Shown here: piece by piece, positions 1-12,903 of the stretch
How positions within the stretch are numbered: position 1 is the first letter of the stretch
Layout: the number at the start of each line of letters is the position of its first letter
Assembly (NCBI GenBank): GCA_013420905.1
Contig: JAAXNY010000008.1
Location: 2,046,001-2,110,000, forward strand
DNA length: 64,000 nucleotides
Direction of reading: 5' to 3'
Source: Collybia mongolica
Taxonomy: Eukaryota > Basidiomycota > Agaricomycetes > Agaricales > Clitocybaceae
Notes under the pieces: generated by a model
Databases searched by the model: none
What the model was told of the DNA's origin: nothing
Seen by the model: the letters and a program-made list of their open reading frames with translations, nothing else
Translations under genes and position numbers: made by a program

Positions 1-4
1 TGAG

Positions 5-1051
5 TCAAACAGTAGAATTTGGGACATAGAGTGCATCTTTCAGAATGAGGTACACTCCATGCACAATGCATAACCTGATGTCACCCATGCCTATTGCCAC
101 TATCTTAGTGCTTCCAATGCCTTTGATGGACTGAGCAGGAATGGCACAGAGTGAATAGAAGTCAGAGTGTTTGGGAGATATGTGGATGGAAGCACCAGTG
201 TTGACATAGAATGGATTGTGTTCCAGGTGTATGATAGTGCATGTTGTCTGTTGGAGTGGAGTGATGGAGGCATAGGTAGTGTCATCAACTTTTTGTGAAT
301 ATTTGTCCCAATCTATGCCAACCTTGAGTTCCCCAAAAGCCATAAAGCCAACCCATTCAATTTCTTCAAGCTGTGAGTGTGTTGGCAGAGGTGTGGATGT
401 GAGTCCTGCAAATTCTGTGGTGGGGGCCTTGACTTTGAGCTGTTTAGGGTCAATGTACACAATCATAGCACATCTGTGCTTGTCTTTTACAGTATGTTTA
501 GACTGATCATGTTGTCCCCGCTCCTTCCAGGAAATTGTCACCACTGAGAGTGTGTAAGATAGTGATACACTTGAGAAGGTCAGGTGTAATTGTCCCAATT
601 GCAAAGGTGCAGTCAATGGCTCAGACAGAGAGCAGTTGGTAGATAGGTCAGTCTGTAACAGAGTGACTTGCTTGACAGGTCCTTCCTTTCCATGCCTATC
701 TTTTAGTTGGTCCCAGCATGCCTTGGCACCCTTATCCTGATCAAGTAAGTCTTCTTTGGTGTCTGATACCACTCCAGTGATGAGGGCACACACAAGATGG
801 TCATTGTCTTTCCAGTTCTTGTGGATGCGTGGTTCACTATCTTTTGAGGGGCACAACAGTGGGTCAAAAATGTGATCATGAAGGCTGGCAAGAGTGATGT
901 AATTCTTGAAGTTGTGGACCCACTTTGGATAGTTCCCAGCCTGTTTGTTGAGAAGTGATCTGCTAAATTGCAGCTTCAGGGATATCAGTGTAATACTCAG
1001 GGCAGTTGCGTCAGTCTTTAGGATTGTTGTGGGTGAGGGGGATTTGGACAT
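5..1051 (-). pseudogene. Ty1/copia gag-protease fragment
   Basis: An open frame of 348 codons runs off the left edge. Residues 40-120 resemble the UBN2/copia-type Gag helical region (YPKWVHNFKNY near residue 42). The last 70 residues resemble the copia protease region, with a conserved frame around FYVNTGAS, followed by GVYLILKDALYVPN. The expected catalytic motif is D-T-G-A/S, but the aspartate is asparagine here (codon AAC after GTC). That would follow from a CpG to CpA change in GTCGAC. No CCHC knuckle is visible between Gag and protease, so part of the middle is lost or shifted. Integrase and reverse transcriptase would lie beyond the window. I read it as a decayed copia element on the minus strand; the family assignment is from motifs only. 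Confidence 0.7.
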
Positions 1052-2005
1052 GATGACTGTGTAGGGGTGGAGGGGTTCTGAGGGATAAAAGGGGTCTGGC
1101 TTGAGGGCACAAGGGAGTCAAGTCACAACACAATGATTAGATCTGGTGAATTAGTTGTGTCAATAACATTTCCAGATGGCATGGCCCAGGTTCTAAGTCA
1201 GGTCTTAATGTCATCACTAGAGTGTACAACAATGGCCCATAACCTGTTGAAATGAGACCTATAGTAGAGTGCAATTTAGTAACTATGTTGTACAGTAAGT
1301 AATGATCTGAATGATATGTAAGAAGTGGCTCACCCTCAGTCTATGTATAAGTGACTAAGGATGTTCATATAGTATGGTATACTATATATAAGTATGTAGG
1401 ACAAATGACATCCATGGTGAATGGGATGATAAAGGGATTATATTTGATGTGGCCTAGGACAAAGGGCATCCACATTACTGGATCAAGTCTTGAGCAATGT
1501 GACCTAGGACAAAGGAGGTCCATGGTGTCAGATCAAATCTTAACATCATTGTCTTTGTCCTTGTTGTAGTTGTTGTCCTTTGTTGTCATCATTGCACCAT
1601 TTTTGGTACCACTATGGTTGGTGGCAAGTCCATGGATAAACTTCACATGGGCAACCATGACATCATGAGCTATGCATCCACCAGGCATTGGTGTGGACTG
1701 AACCTCATTGCTGCCTGCTGGCTTTTTACACTGAAAAGTCACCTTGAGTATGACTATTTGGAAGGAACTGACTCATCTGTTTCAATTCTAAGAGGCTCAT
1801 TCTATGTAAGTATGATGTGGACACACAGATCAAGTATGTATTTTCTGTTATGATCAGACATGAGGGGTGGTCACACTGCTGGTTGGCTGAGCTCTTCTTG
1901 AATTGAATTAAAAGGCCTTGCTACTCTGAGATTTGCACTGGCAACAAGTTTCCCCCTCATCATTTATTACTGGGCTCTTATTCAACAAGTCAGCTTTCTC
2001 TTGCA
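1052..2005. other. Unassigned, low-CpG sequence
   Basis: I see no gene here. The stretch contains repeated phrases such as CCTAGGACAAAGG (near 1450 and 1510) that look like a degenerate local duplication, and almost no CG dinucleotides. It lies between the copia fragment and the alpha-kinase pseudogene and is probably repeat debris plus the kinase pseudogene's former 5' flank. Confidence 0.5.
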
Positions 2006-4336
2006 ATGGCACCCTGCAATGGATGCAGTTGAACTTTCCCAAACAAACACTCTATTGGCCCCTGCAAGAAACGCACCTTGCTATCAACATTTTCTGATGG
2101 AACAGATGAATTTCAAAGTACTATGGTTTGTTCATTATGATTTATGGTGTTATGATCTTAGCTAACCTGATCCTCATTGTATCAGGCTTATCCACAGTGC
2201 AAGGGCTGTGGAGGAACATGGAAACACTTCCAAGGTCAAATCTTTGACACCTGTACTGACAAGGAAAATTCTGGTTAGTGATTCTACTGCACACTATATC
2301 TTATGAATAGTTAACCCTTGACTAGTTCCAAATGTGCAACCAGCAAGTAGGCCATCATTAACTAGCATTGCACTTTCAGCTCAAGCTGTTGCATCTGCAA
2401 AGATGGTGTGTGCACATTCCATGGACATCCAGTTGCACAAGAGGAAGGTCAATGTTCTGAATACAATGGATGGCTTAAACCACACTTGCACCAATGCTAT
2501 GAATACTGCTGTGATTGACAAGATCAACCTTTATTTTGAAGTGCATATTAAAGATGTCTTGTGACAAAGTTCCCAGACAACCAATCCAGTGTATGGAAGA
2601 TGGGCTATCAGGTACTATTTTTCTTGCTTGATACAGTGGAATAACTTGACAGACTTATTCACAGAGGTTCTCAATGACTGCTTGTTGATGGTCAATCTCA
2701 TATGGGAGAAGGAGAGGGCAATTAGTTTAAATAGGTACATCATACTTTATTGGACACCAATTAACACCTGTTTAACCTGGGCTTAACCTGGATATGACAC
2801 CAGGGAAGAGGTCTCATTTTTTTTCTTACCAAACAGGTCTTTCACCAAGGGACAAAGGATGCAACTGTTGGTGATACATGTAATTACTACATGACTGGCA
2901 ACTTGGCAATGTTCTATCAACCTCTCACAGCTCAATTGAAAGGAGTGAACCTGAAATCCCAAAATATGTTTTTGGAGGTGTACATCAATAAGACACAGGT
3001 TCATTTGAACTCATCAATCTCTTCAATGAAAATCTACTAAAAACAAGCCCTTAGTTTGACAGGCATGTATGACAAATAGAAGGACCAGTGAGTGATGAGG
3101 AATCTGAGGTCAGAACATGCAAAAGGAGTCTTGATAGCTCCAATTTGGACTTGGAACTTCCTGTTCCAACTACAGTTATACAAAAGAAGCATCACATAAT
3201 ACAGGCAGACTACTTGCATGGGTGGACATTTGTTTATATTTAAATTGTACCTCATCTACATCCACAGAGCTTTCCTCACAATTTATGCACTCATCTCTGC
3301 CTAAGCATGGTGTTTCAAGCAAGATGTTCAAATCAATCAAGTTTGTCCAAGCTGATGCAGGATACATTTCCAACACTTTGGATGTTGAAATTATATGGCC
3401 TGAAGTCAATGACAAATCATTATTCTACTCAGCATTGCTGTCCAACATGGCTTTTGCTGAAGGAACAACCAAGAAAGTATACAAAATATGGTCCTATAAT
3501 AGCTCCTCCTGTTATGTTGGGCTAATATATGCTTCATATTTAGTTAACATTTGAAAGCTGTCTCTACATTGCCAAGCAGCTCTTTGAGACTGGATTAGGA
3601 ACTGTAACCCCTAATGACAATGCTGATTTCCTGATGCAAGAGTTCATTCAGTTCAAGCAAGGGCAGTGGTTCTGGAATCAGTTCTGTATCCTTGCAAAAG
3701 ATAAAGGTATAGACATTGGCCAAGGTAAGCCAACATCTGCCTATGTCTCATGGTACAATGGTAAATAAATTACCTTAGATATTCAGATGTCTGATGGCTT
3801 TCTGATCTAAGAGAAAGGGGTATCAAGTGCTACTTCTGAAGATCCTTCAGGCCTCAATCCTGCAACATGGCTTGTCAAACCTCATTGGACAACTTCAGTC
3901 ATCAAATTCAGTGGAATACCTCAATACCCCACTTAATATGGTAAGATTGGCAAGACAATCACAGCATTTGCCCATTTTGTATACAAAATTAGTGCAAAGA
4001 CACTTGTTTTTGCTGATATCCAGGGCAAGTGATTTGATTTGTACTCCTAATAGTTGTTGATGGTATTGTGCAGGTTCTCCTATGTCTATCAATAGTTGAG
4101 ATGGGATTGTCCTGTTTGACATGATGATACATTCCATTGATGGGTATGTTCATACAATCATTGAATGTGAATGACTCTTACCATTGGGTACCTCCAGTTC
4201 CAGCAGTGTTGGTGACCATGGGAAAGCTGGGATCAAAACCTTTGCTGAACAGTATAAGTGTGATTTTTTGTGTGATGGCCTTAATTTACCATCTATTGAC
4301 TTGGACACATCTGGTGAATCTGATCCAATTGCTTAA
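2006..4336 (+). pseudogene. Alpha-kinase domain protein, decayed
   Basis: Pieces of one protein can be followed on the plus strand through several GT...AG introns. An N-terminal cysteine-rich part starts at ATG 2006 (MAPCNGCS, then a TGA). A second cysteine pair (CKGCGGTW) lies near 2200. The kinase N-lobe (NMAFAEGTTKKVYK) is near 3450 and the helix LFETGLGTVTP near 3580. The C-lobe is near 3950-4010 (AFAHFVYKISAKTLVFADIQG), then GIVLFD, and the end is GDHGKAGIKTF...KCDFLC near 4210-4290. This order matches the alpha-kinase (MHCK/EF2K-like) family, which is expanded in Agaricomycetes and often carries a Cys-rich N-terminus. In-frame TGA codons and frame breaks near 2030, 2560 and 3240 make it a pseudogene. 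The TGAs sit where arginine would be plausible. Family assignment is fairly sure; exon borders are approximate. Confidence 0.7.
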
Positions 4337-6217
4337 TTGATTACTACTACAGCTCTTTTATCTCACCTTACAATATTGAAGCTTGGACTGTTTTATTTTT
4401 ATTTGCTATCCTATGATTGACCCTAGAATAATAGCCTGTTTTTACTTACATCCACCTGCCTACTTACTTACCTACATTCACTAATCACATTCATTTGATT
4501 TATGCAGAAGAGATTTGTTTGGTTGGGCCTGTGTTGTATCTAATGTGCATTAATTTAGCTAGCATGCTTGACAACTGTTCCCCTACTTGCACCCATCACT
4601 TCTTAGTAATCCAATAATGATCATATGAGAGTGTGTATTGCTCAAAAGAATTTGTAATTCCAGATCCAAACAGTATCTTTATTGATCCAATAGGCTTGGT
4701 GGAATTATTAACAATGTTTGGTTTGAAATCCTGAGCTAAATTTAATTGAAAACAAGGCATTGGGATCTTTACTATTGTGGAAAATCTCTGAACAGAATTT
4801 CCCAAAGTTGGAGGCCAAGTTAAGATCATTGCAGAAAATAGTTTACTACAATCTGATTATCCTTGTAACATGATAAGAATATGCAAAGAAATAGCCCAAC
4901 CAGACTGAGGAGATAGTTTAGGTGATTCAGCAGCCACATATGCATTCAGGGCCTGTTCAGAAAAACAATCATCCACCCAGTGCATTGCATCCTTATGAGA
5001 AACAGGGATTTCTGCCCATAAATCATGGATAACCTTCTGAGTAACCACTATTCTGCAATCCTTTCCACCAAAAGCACCAGGAACAGTAAAAGCTTGCTGG
5101 GGCATTGTTCCTGAGATGTTGGGTTTGTTGGATTGATGTCAGATGTGGTGGTTATTCCAACATTTAGAAAACTTGTCAAGCTCAATTTGTAATATTTTGG
5201 GCCATAACCATTTGAATAGGTTTCTGGGTGGAAATGTTAGCTCAGTATAACTGAATCTTAAAAGGCAAATGGAACACACATGTGGAGCTCATGATGTGGG
5301 TTGTAGTTCCCATTGTGTAGGCCAGATTGAACCACATCACAAAAATCAAGCCCAGTGGTCTTTAAAAACTAATGCCAACAACCTTCTATTGGAGTGTTAT
5401 TTATACTCTTCATCTGTACCACAGGTGGGAACAATTCCACATCAATATCTGGTGTGAAAATTGTTCTTGTCAAAATAGAATAAGAATGTGATTTAGAATC
5501 TGGTAGAATAACAGACCTCAGTGCTGTTTGGTTTCCAAAAAAGTAACCAAGCTCACTTCCTTTGTCTGTGATGCTAGTGACCAGAATAGCTACAAGCAAA
5601 CTGTTGTCAACTAATTTCTACAAAAATGGAATCACAGTTATTACCAAGGTACTTCTCAATACAGTCAAGATGAACATGACCAATTGTAGTTGCAAGTTGA
5701 GTATTGGGGACAGTAACAAGGTGCTTGATGCAGCTGGTCCTCATCCTCATTATGCTCATTTAAGTCAATGTTGATGTCCATTTCCTCATTATCACCATCA
5801 TTACTGCCCCCTACTGTATTTCCAGTCTCATTTGTATACCCACATTTATGAGCATAGGCACATTTGTTCTTCAAATGTGACTTGATAAATTCTTGAGTGG
5901 CCCAGCCATCATGGAATTGTTTGAGGTATGTATGCCAACTTTTGGCCTGAAATAAATTATTTAAATGAGTAATGAAGCAGTGAAGAAAAGACTTACCATG
6001 CAGATGATTTGACTAATGACTACTGTAGGTTGCCTGTGCCAAACAACCAAGTAGTTAAGGCCTGTATTACCAACTAAACTATAAACACAGCACTATTACT
6101 TGTAAGAAAAAATATTGGAGCAAAGGGTTTTAAGAAGTAAAACTTACACAAATGGCCTTGCATAAATTGGAATCATCTTGGAGTTGCATTTCAGCCTGGA
6201 GGTTGAATCTGTTCCCT
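4337..6217. other. Unrecognised degenerate coding-like sequence
   Basis: Minus-strand open stretches at 4596-4829, 4857-5105, 5369-5599 and 5665-5874 read like protein but match no family I recognise. An acidic run (DGDNEEMDINIDLNEHNEDEDQ) is encoded near 5680-5800. They may be exons of one decayed gene, interrupted by stops, between the alpha-kinase relic and the interspersed repeat. I assign no function. Confidence 0.35.
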
Positions 6218-7153
6218 ACTTGGGTGGAGTGGGCCAACACACTGTGTGGCAGGTACTTGTTCTTTATTTCTTTTCTTAGGAGAAATAAGTCCATTCCACA
6301 TTCAGGAAGTTTTAAATGACTAGCAACAATGTAGATGATAGTTTATAGAGGTCATGTGACCATGGGAAAATGTTACCAAGTAAAAAAGCAATGCCTGTGT
6401 GCAAAACCCAATGCCATAGCTTGCCTGGTTATGAAGAAAACACTAAAACCATCAGAACTAACTTTTCCCAGGATCATGGACACTAAATAAGCATTCAGAT
6501 TGTTGTCATGTATTTGGTATACTTATGTGGTGGAATAGATCATGTGACATGTGTCAATAAATAGAGAAATCAATCTTATTTGTATTTCAGGTAAATATAG
6601 TAGTTGTTGATTATTCCAATGTTTAGTGTAATTTCCCACAAAGGTCATGTTTGGTAGGGTCATTGTTGTTATAAGATGTTTGTTCACCCCTGACATAACA
6701 CACAGACCTTCAAAACTAGCTGAATCTGGACATTTCTAATATTTTGCTCAAAATAGACCATGAGAAAAATATGCTCAACCAGGAAATTGTAGAGCCATGT
6801 TTGTACATTCCAAATATATAAAAACAAAGTTAATAGCTTTACTGGTTATGGAGAAATACACAAAATAAATTTCTAAACGCAATGCTTTGAAATATTAAAT
6901 ATGTATAAATTTGATGGCATCATCAAAAGCATTATGTAAGCATCCCAAATACATGCAATTATGTCACAATACTTTGTATTTGTGGAGAAATGCTGTAAAA
7001 AGCCATCAGAGAAGAAAAATCCCATTATGGAAATATTTTCCTGTGGTGTTGAAATATGAATGAATGAATGAATCAATCAATCAATCAATCAACTTTTTGC
7101 CTGAAAACTGGGTTGATAAAGAACTCATCTTTAGTAAACTAAAGAATTCATAA
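6218..7153 (-). repeat. 936-base interspersed repeat, copy 1
   Basis: This block is repeated in the same orientation at 37698-38637 with high identity. Both copies begin ACTTGGGTGGAGTGGGCC and end near AGTAAACTAAAGAA(T/C)TC. Near the right end both contain a short TGAA-type microsatellite (7057-7091 here), here followed by TCAA repeats. No coding capacity is visible. Read on the minus strand it begins TTA(T/C)GA(A/G)TTCTTTAG, like many gypsy LTR starts (TGTTACG...), so a solo LTR is possible. I could not find a convincing TG...CA pair or target duplication, so the class stays open and the given strand is a guess. Confidence 0.75.
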
Positions 7154-8887
7154 TGACACCACATGGTGGGCATGGTATAACATTCTTCTGCTGTTCTTTA
7201 GCATGGGTGGCTTTGCAAAGGGCTACAAGTCTTCCATTGTCTCCAATGTATTTATCTGTACCTGGTGAAACAAAATGTAATAATAGGTAACATGTTTCCA
7301 TTTGAAAATCACAGTATCTACCCTTAACACACTGGGATGAGCCCAAAAACAATGCCACCTTGCAAGATTGCTTTGCTTTTTGAGATGTGGTAGACTTAGC
7401 CACTTGAGGTAGAGGGCCATTACTGGCAGATACAAGTCCTTATGTTTTTTTTAACTTTTCTTTATATTTCTGGAACCAAGTTGTTGCAATAGAACTAGCT
7501 ATCCAGAATCTCTTCCTTTTTGTTGTTGATAAGTTTGGTTCTGGAACACTTGTCAGGCCATGTCCTAGAACTAGATTGCAGGGTACAAGGAATAACTTGA
7601 CAACATGGAAGGCCTGATGGATGCACAACATGAAGATGTAATATAACCATACATTTGAGCTTGCCAAATACTTGTTGCACTTCTGTAAGGGGTCATATTG
7701 CCAAGAGGCTCAGGCAGGGAGCAGTATACATAGTATGAACAACCATGCAGGGAAGGGATGAGCATAGAGCACTAGAGGCTTGATCACAAGTAGAGAACCC
7801 AATCCAAGTCTATTACAAAGATGCCCTTTCATGGAGAGGAAGGGGCACCTTATATACATCTCAAATAACAACAGAATCTGATATCAGTAACTCTACTGAT
7901 GCAACAATCCATCTGTGATATGTCAGTCCAGAGTAAACTACTATTTATCAAGGGGTTAAGGCAATGCATGTCAGGATGATAGATGTAATAGTAAGGCTAT
8001 GCAAGCTGTGCAATAGTGATCCTGATGGCTAGATGTGGACAAACAAGTGATGCCCTTACAACTTCACCTGGTTGACAACAAGGCTGATAGGTGATGTGGC
8101 ACCCATCAACAATACTCAGCCATTGCCAGTAATGGCCAAGAGTGGGCAGCAGGGGGTCTTTATAGTAACAAGCAGCTTGGGCTGACAAGCTCATATTGCC
8201 AAATGGTTAATCTCCATGCTTTATGCACATGTCATGTTAACCTTGAGGCCTTGTATTTGACTCTCCAATATTGCATTTTTGTGCATTAAATAAGCAATGG
8301 TACATAACTTTAATTAAGTAAGCAACTTAGACAGTCTGCATGGACTTCATGAGGAGTTGTTCCAAGCTGGGTCTGAGCATCGAAGTAAAAGTGTGGATTA
8401 TGGACTTAGCTTTGACTTGGCTCAGATGCAGACTGCCAATTAAGCAGGGCTCCCTGCCAAGCGGGGTCTGAGCTTAGTCCACAGACATCTGTGTTTGTCT
8501 GTGTGGGTCTGTGTGGCTCATGTGGCTCAGTGTAAAGTCCCCAGAGAGGCCACTGAGTTGGTTGTGTATTTGGAATATACAAATATGGATCTACATTTCA
8601 AGTTTGTTGATTTATTGCAACAACCTGGTTCTAGAAATATGAAGAAAAGTTAATCAAAAAAAACATAAGGACTCATATCTGCCAGTAATGGCCCTCTACC
8701 TCAAGTTAAGTGATGGCAGACATTACCTGTGATTTATTCTGATCATTATTTGGGTGATAATATTCAAAATATTCTATAAAAATCTTAACAAGCCTGTGGT
8801 CCTGCAGTCCTGCAGGCATCTGTGGATTTATCCACATCCATATCTGGTGGATGGCTGATCCATGGGTCAGCTGACAGGCCAGATATG
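7154..8887. other. Unassigned sequence left of retroinsertion
   Basis: No recognisable gene. Minus-strand open frames at 7131-7770 and 7997-8194 are short and match nothing I know. A 260-base stretch near 8330-8560 is rich in GTCTGAGC/CTCAG phrases. CpG is scarce. It is probably older repeat material. Confidence 0.4.
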
Positions 8888-9870
8888 GATAGACCCATCC
8901 TACAGGACACTTCTTGATCTTTTACCACCACCATCCGACTGTGGGAATTCATCCCTCCTGCACTAGGTCATCCCTAAACTACCTAACACCTCATCCCTAA
9001 TCAAGATTGCCTTTCATCAGACCATTCCTTTGGCCTGTGCCACTATCCATTTACACCACATCCAAATTTTTAACTTATCAGAGCTGATCCTGACTATCTG
9101 CAGGGTCACCTCATCTTGCCTGTACTGGGGGCTTCACTAATCCGTCCACATCCACCTTATCAACTACCAGGCCACATGAGGACACCATAACTCTTGTACT
9201 CTGCTTTGCGCAGATCCTTAGGGAGCATCACCACCAACATTTTCGACAATTTTTTTGTACTCGCTTAACCACTACACCCAAATACAAAAGGAGGAAGGGG
9301 TCTGGCCCCCGATCAGCTACTGTCCCTGCACAGAGCACACCTCTTGGGGAGAATGCCAGTTTATTGTCCAATGGTGGGATTTGGCAGCCTCAGTTTGGAG
9401 GGGAGTCATCGCTTTGGGAGAGCGGTGTGGAACAGGGGGGAAAGTAATAGGGGAGATTCAGGAGAGGGGGAGCAGGTTTGAGGTATGGGTTGTTCATTTA
9501 GTTTGGACATTTATCTTTGACACTGGGGGGGAGTAATGGGTTTCCAGGGCACCCTGAAAATACCAGGGGGGGAGTGGAACAGGGTACCAATGTGAAGGGA
9601 GGGGACCATGCCCCGACAAGTGAAGGCAAACTTTTAAGGTGTTGGGAGGTTCAGACATGGTACAGTACAATACCGTTGGACTGCAGGTATCCTCAGTCTA
9701 GACCGTAATATGACCTGGAGAGCAACTTAGTGTACAGCTCCACCCTGATGGCTCATTACAGATTACTTAGTGGTAATAGGTGTTTATGCCCGCATGTAGC
9801 TGGGTCAAACCCACATGCGCTTAATATTATTATAGGAAAAAAAAAAAAAAAAAAAGATAGACCCATCCTA
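8888..9870 (+). mobile_element. Poly(A)-tailed non-LTR retroinsertion
   Basis: A 15-base direct repeat, GATAGACCCATCCTA, occurs at 8888-8902 and again at 9856-9870. The second copy directly follows a run of 19 A (9837-9855). This is the signature of target-primed reverse transcription: an insert of about 953 bases (8903-9855) with a 3' poly(A) tail and a long target-site duplication. Just upstream of the tail, 9792-9819 can fold into a hairpin (GCATGT, GGGT, loop CAA, ACCC, ACATGC, with AGCT bulged). A 3' hairpin is often what a LINE reverse transcriptase recognises. The longest plus frame inside (9255-9536) matches nothing known, so I think it is a non-autonomous (SINE-like) element or a 5'-truncated LINE tail. 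Confidence 0.75.
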
Positions 9871-9997
9871 GGGCTTAGCTGTAAATCACCAGCCAAAATA
9901 CACATCAAATCTACAACAACTTTGGTGCCTCCACTGTGCACTGTAACACTTAGCACCTTTGATGAGCCATGCTCAGATTTTCAAGGAGAATATTGTC

Positions 9998-10112
9998 TCT
10001 GGCTCAAATTTTTTGATTTGATTTTAATTGCTAAAATAAAAGCCAAAAACAGGTACATACTTTAAGGTTTTCATGGAAGATGGATGAAAAATCAAAAATC
10101 TGAGCCAGAGAT
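9998..10112. repeat. Short inverted repeat
   Basis: The phrase CTCTGGCTCAAATTTTTTGA at about 9999 is repeated in reverse complement at about 10085-10112 (ATCAAAAATCTGAGCCAGAG), with a 60-base loop. It could be a small foldback or MITE remnant beside the retroinsertion, or an old palindromic duplication. No coding sequence is seen between 9871 and 10500; a run of ten C lies near 10225. Confidence 0.6.
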
Positions 10113-10647
10113 CATGTGCAGGACATTATTTTGAGCAACTTTTGTTATTTCAGTGGGTCACGAAAACGATGATTTAGGGTCTGACCAAACAAGTGTAAAC
10201 AAGATCAAAATAACTGGGAATTCCCCCCCCCCACTGTTATGGCACTATATGGTCAATCAACTAGCCACCCATATATGAAGGCAGTTCACTCTGCAGAGAA
10301 TATGATGATGTTGGGCCCACCACATGAGAGTGTACAGAGCCACATGAAAAGGATTATTGATGATCCCAACTTTCTTATTGGTGACAATGCATCCCACAAG
10401 ATTTGTGACATTTTTTGGTCACAGGTCGTGATGTCACGCTTCCAAAAATAACAGGCATTGCCCACCCCCACTTCAAATCGTTTATGCTCCGAATTGCGCT
10501 TGAGCTCGGCACATGCTGAGGGGTCTTTTTATTTCAACCGCTGTCATCTCCCATAGACGAACCATTTGTTTACGAAACCCAAGCTGCAATCTAGACGGAT
10601 CTTGGAGGTTCAACACAATCTCACGAGAAAGTCCGCAATTGAAAGAC

Positions 10648-12862
10648 ATGACAAGTCGTCTGAACGTGTTCAAGCGCGTTTCCGAGGATCCAGATCCTGA
10701 CTCGACACAATCCAAGCGCATTAAATTATCCCTGGAAGGCGACTCTCATCCATCTGAGTCAGAGGTTTTCATTCTCCCTGGTGCCAGGGCAGCCAGAGAT
10801 CCATCAATGGAGGGTGTATCTACACTTAACAGACCTAATGCCCCAGGCGCATCAGAAGGTCTGGCCCACACTGGAAATGCCAAATTGGGTGAAGAAGAGG
10901 GTATAAGCCGTTTGAAAAGAGGGGACGTCAAAATGAAAAAAAACACGGACAAAAAGTCGGGACGACGTGGCCGCCATGGAACCCATAATAGCAAGGCCAC
11001 AGAGGGAGAGCCCGAGAGCGTGAAAGATGGACCCAAAGCACCCCGATTACCGAAACGACAATGTGCACTCCTTATAGGGTTTTGTGGGTCGGGGTATAGC
11101 GGAATGCAGATGTGCGTGCCGCACGCTTCCAGCTGGAAATAAATTTTCTTACCGTACCGAACGCCGACGATCTTAGCCAACCAGACCATAATCGAACAAT
11201 CGAGGGTGTCTTGTTCCAGGCTATGGTTCGGGCAGGTGCCGTTTCACAAGACAATGCTGATAACCCGGTCAAGGTATATTTGTATCTCAATGCGGAGTTG
11301 TGCGAGACTTGATGCTGTCCACAGATCGGTCTTGCTCGTGCCGCTCGTACAGATGCTGGCGTTCATGCTGCAGGAAACCTAGTGTCACTCAAGATGATCA
11401 CGGCTGTACCAAATGTTCCTGATATTGTAGCACGCATAAATGAGGAGCTACCGCCAGAAATTCGTTTGTGGGGCTATGTCAGTCATACCTGTTTTTAGTT
11501 GACGAAGACTCATATATATGTCCTTTACTCCAGGCTCGGGTACAAAACTCCTTTAATGCGCGCTTGTATGCCTGTTCAGTCGTTATCTTGCCACACATTG
11601 ACTCTCAGTTTCGTCCAGAGTTTGCGACAGCCGAAAGTATACTTATTTCTTTCCGAGTTACCTGTTGATCCCCCCCAAGCCCAGTAGCGCCTTGGAACGT
11701 ACTCTGCGACAGTATGCTAGGGGTCCCTCTCTTGAATCACCCCCGCCCGGAGTTGATGTAGCCCTCACTCCCGATTCATTCTGGGAACCCGGTCTATCTC
11801 TCACAAAAGAAGAAGAACTCGTTCGGAAACGTGCGTGGAGAGCAGGGCCAGGGCATGTCCAAAATTTGAGGGCAATCGCTCGAAAGTTCGAAGGAACGCA
11901 CAATTTCCACAATTTCACGGTTGCACGAGACTTCGGTGACAGAAGTAACCAACGACATATGAGAAAAATTGAGGTGCATAGGCTCAATACTTGTTTGCTT
12001 CAGAATTACACCCATGTATATTCAGGTTGTGGAGCCCATCGTATATGGGGAAACAGAATGGATTAGCGTCCTTTTTCACGGGCAAAGTTTCATGCTCCAC
12101 CAGGTACATTAATCACCGCTAAATTACCTTGAAATTGACCTTCGATCCGGATTAGATTGTAGGTCGCATTGATGAGTAATGTGGTCTTTTTTACTTATTG
12201 ACGATAGCGCAAAATGATGGCTGCCATCGTACTCTCGTGTCGAACAGCCACACCAGAGCACGTTATTGACGAAGTAAGTGATCACTGTCTTGGACTGCAC
12301 GTAGAACCTTAATAAAATGGAGTGGCAGATGTATGGTCCTCGCGTTGTTTTCATTCCAAAGATGCCTTCCTTGGGACTCCTGTTGGAGGAACCTATCTTC
12401 GAATCATACAACACCAGGATGGTAGCAATCAACGAAAAACTCCAACCTTCAGACCCTGAATATCGGCCGCCGATAAATTTCGACAACTATCGCGATGCAA
12501 TAAATGTATTTAAGCAAGAATACATCTACGACAACATGCGAGAAGTTGAGGATCAGGGTGGGCTGTAGGTAACCTTGGTTTTCATTGTAATAGCTCTAAC
12601 TTTCCGGCGAAGGTTCGATGCATGGATTCGGGGAATCGATTCCTATGCTGGTAATGATCTGCTGTATTTAAACCCAAAAGGCACAATCCCACCAGCTGCC
12701 ATCATTAAAAGAGGGATGCGGCGAGAAAACCCTTTCCGAGAAAAGAAGAAATTTGATGTGACAAGCTTTTCTGTGGATGAAAATGGGGAAAATTTGGTGG
12801 ATGATGAAGATGGGGAAGGGGCATTGACTGACAAGCGAGATCTTGCGGATACAGAAGGGTAA
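10648..12862 (+). CDS. PUS1: tRNA pseudouridine synthase, PUS1 type
   Basis: Isomerises uridine to pseudouridine in tRNA (and some other RNAs), acting mainly in the nucleus in this family. Nine exons by my reading: 10648-11111, 11177-11273, 11325-11477, 11534-11573, 11621-11973, 12026-12103, 12208-12273, 12329-12564 and 12613-12862, giving about 578 residues. The basic, Lys/Arg-rich N-terminus is followed by the TruA-like fold: [31 protein letters not shown], the catalytic-Asp motif [44 protein letters not shown], and the C-terminal [13 protein letters not shown]. The border between exons 4 and 5 is uncertain: the donor GTTCAG is weak. An in-frame ATG at 10513 would add 45 residues, possibly a mitochondrial presequence, but 10648 starts nearer to the family's usual start. 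Its stop lies 41 bases from the stop of RPB4 on the other strand. Confidence 0.9.
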
Positions 12863-12903
12863 TTGCCGAGATACCCAAGAGGACGATGTATCGTTTGCTA
12901 AAT

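Noticed and set aside
9710..9830. tRNA gene upstream of the poly(A) tail
   Set aside because: GGGTCAAACCC resembles box B, but no acceptor or anticodon stems form; the hairpin is better explained as the 3' end structure of the retroelement.
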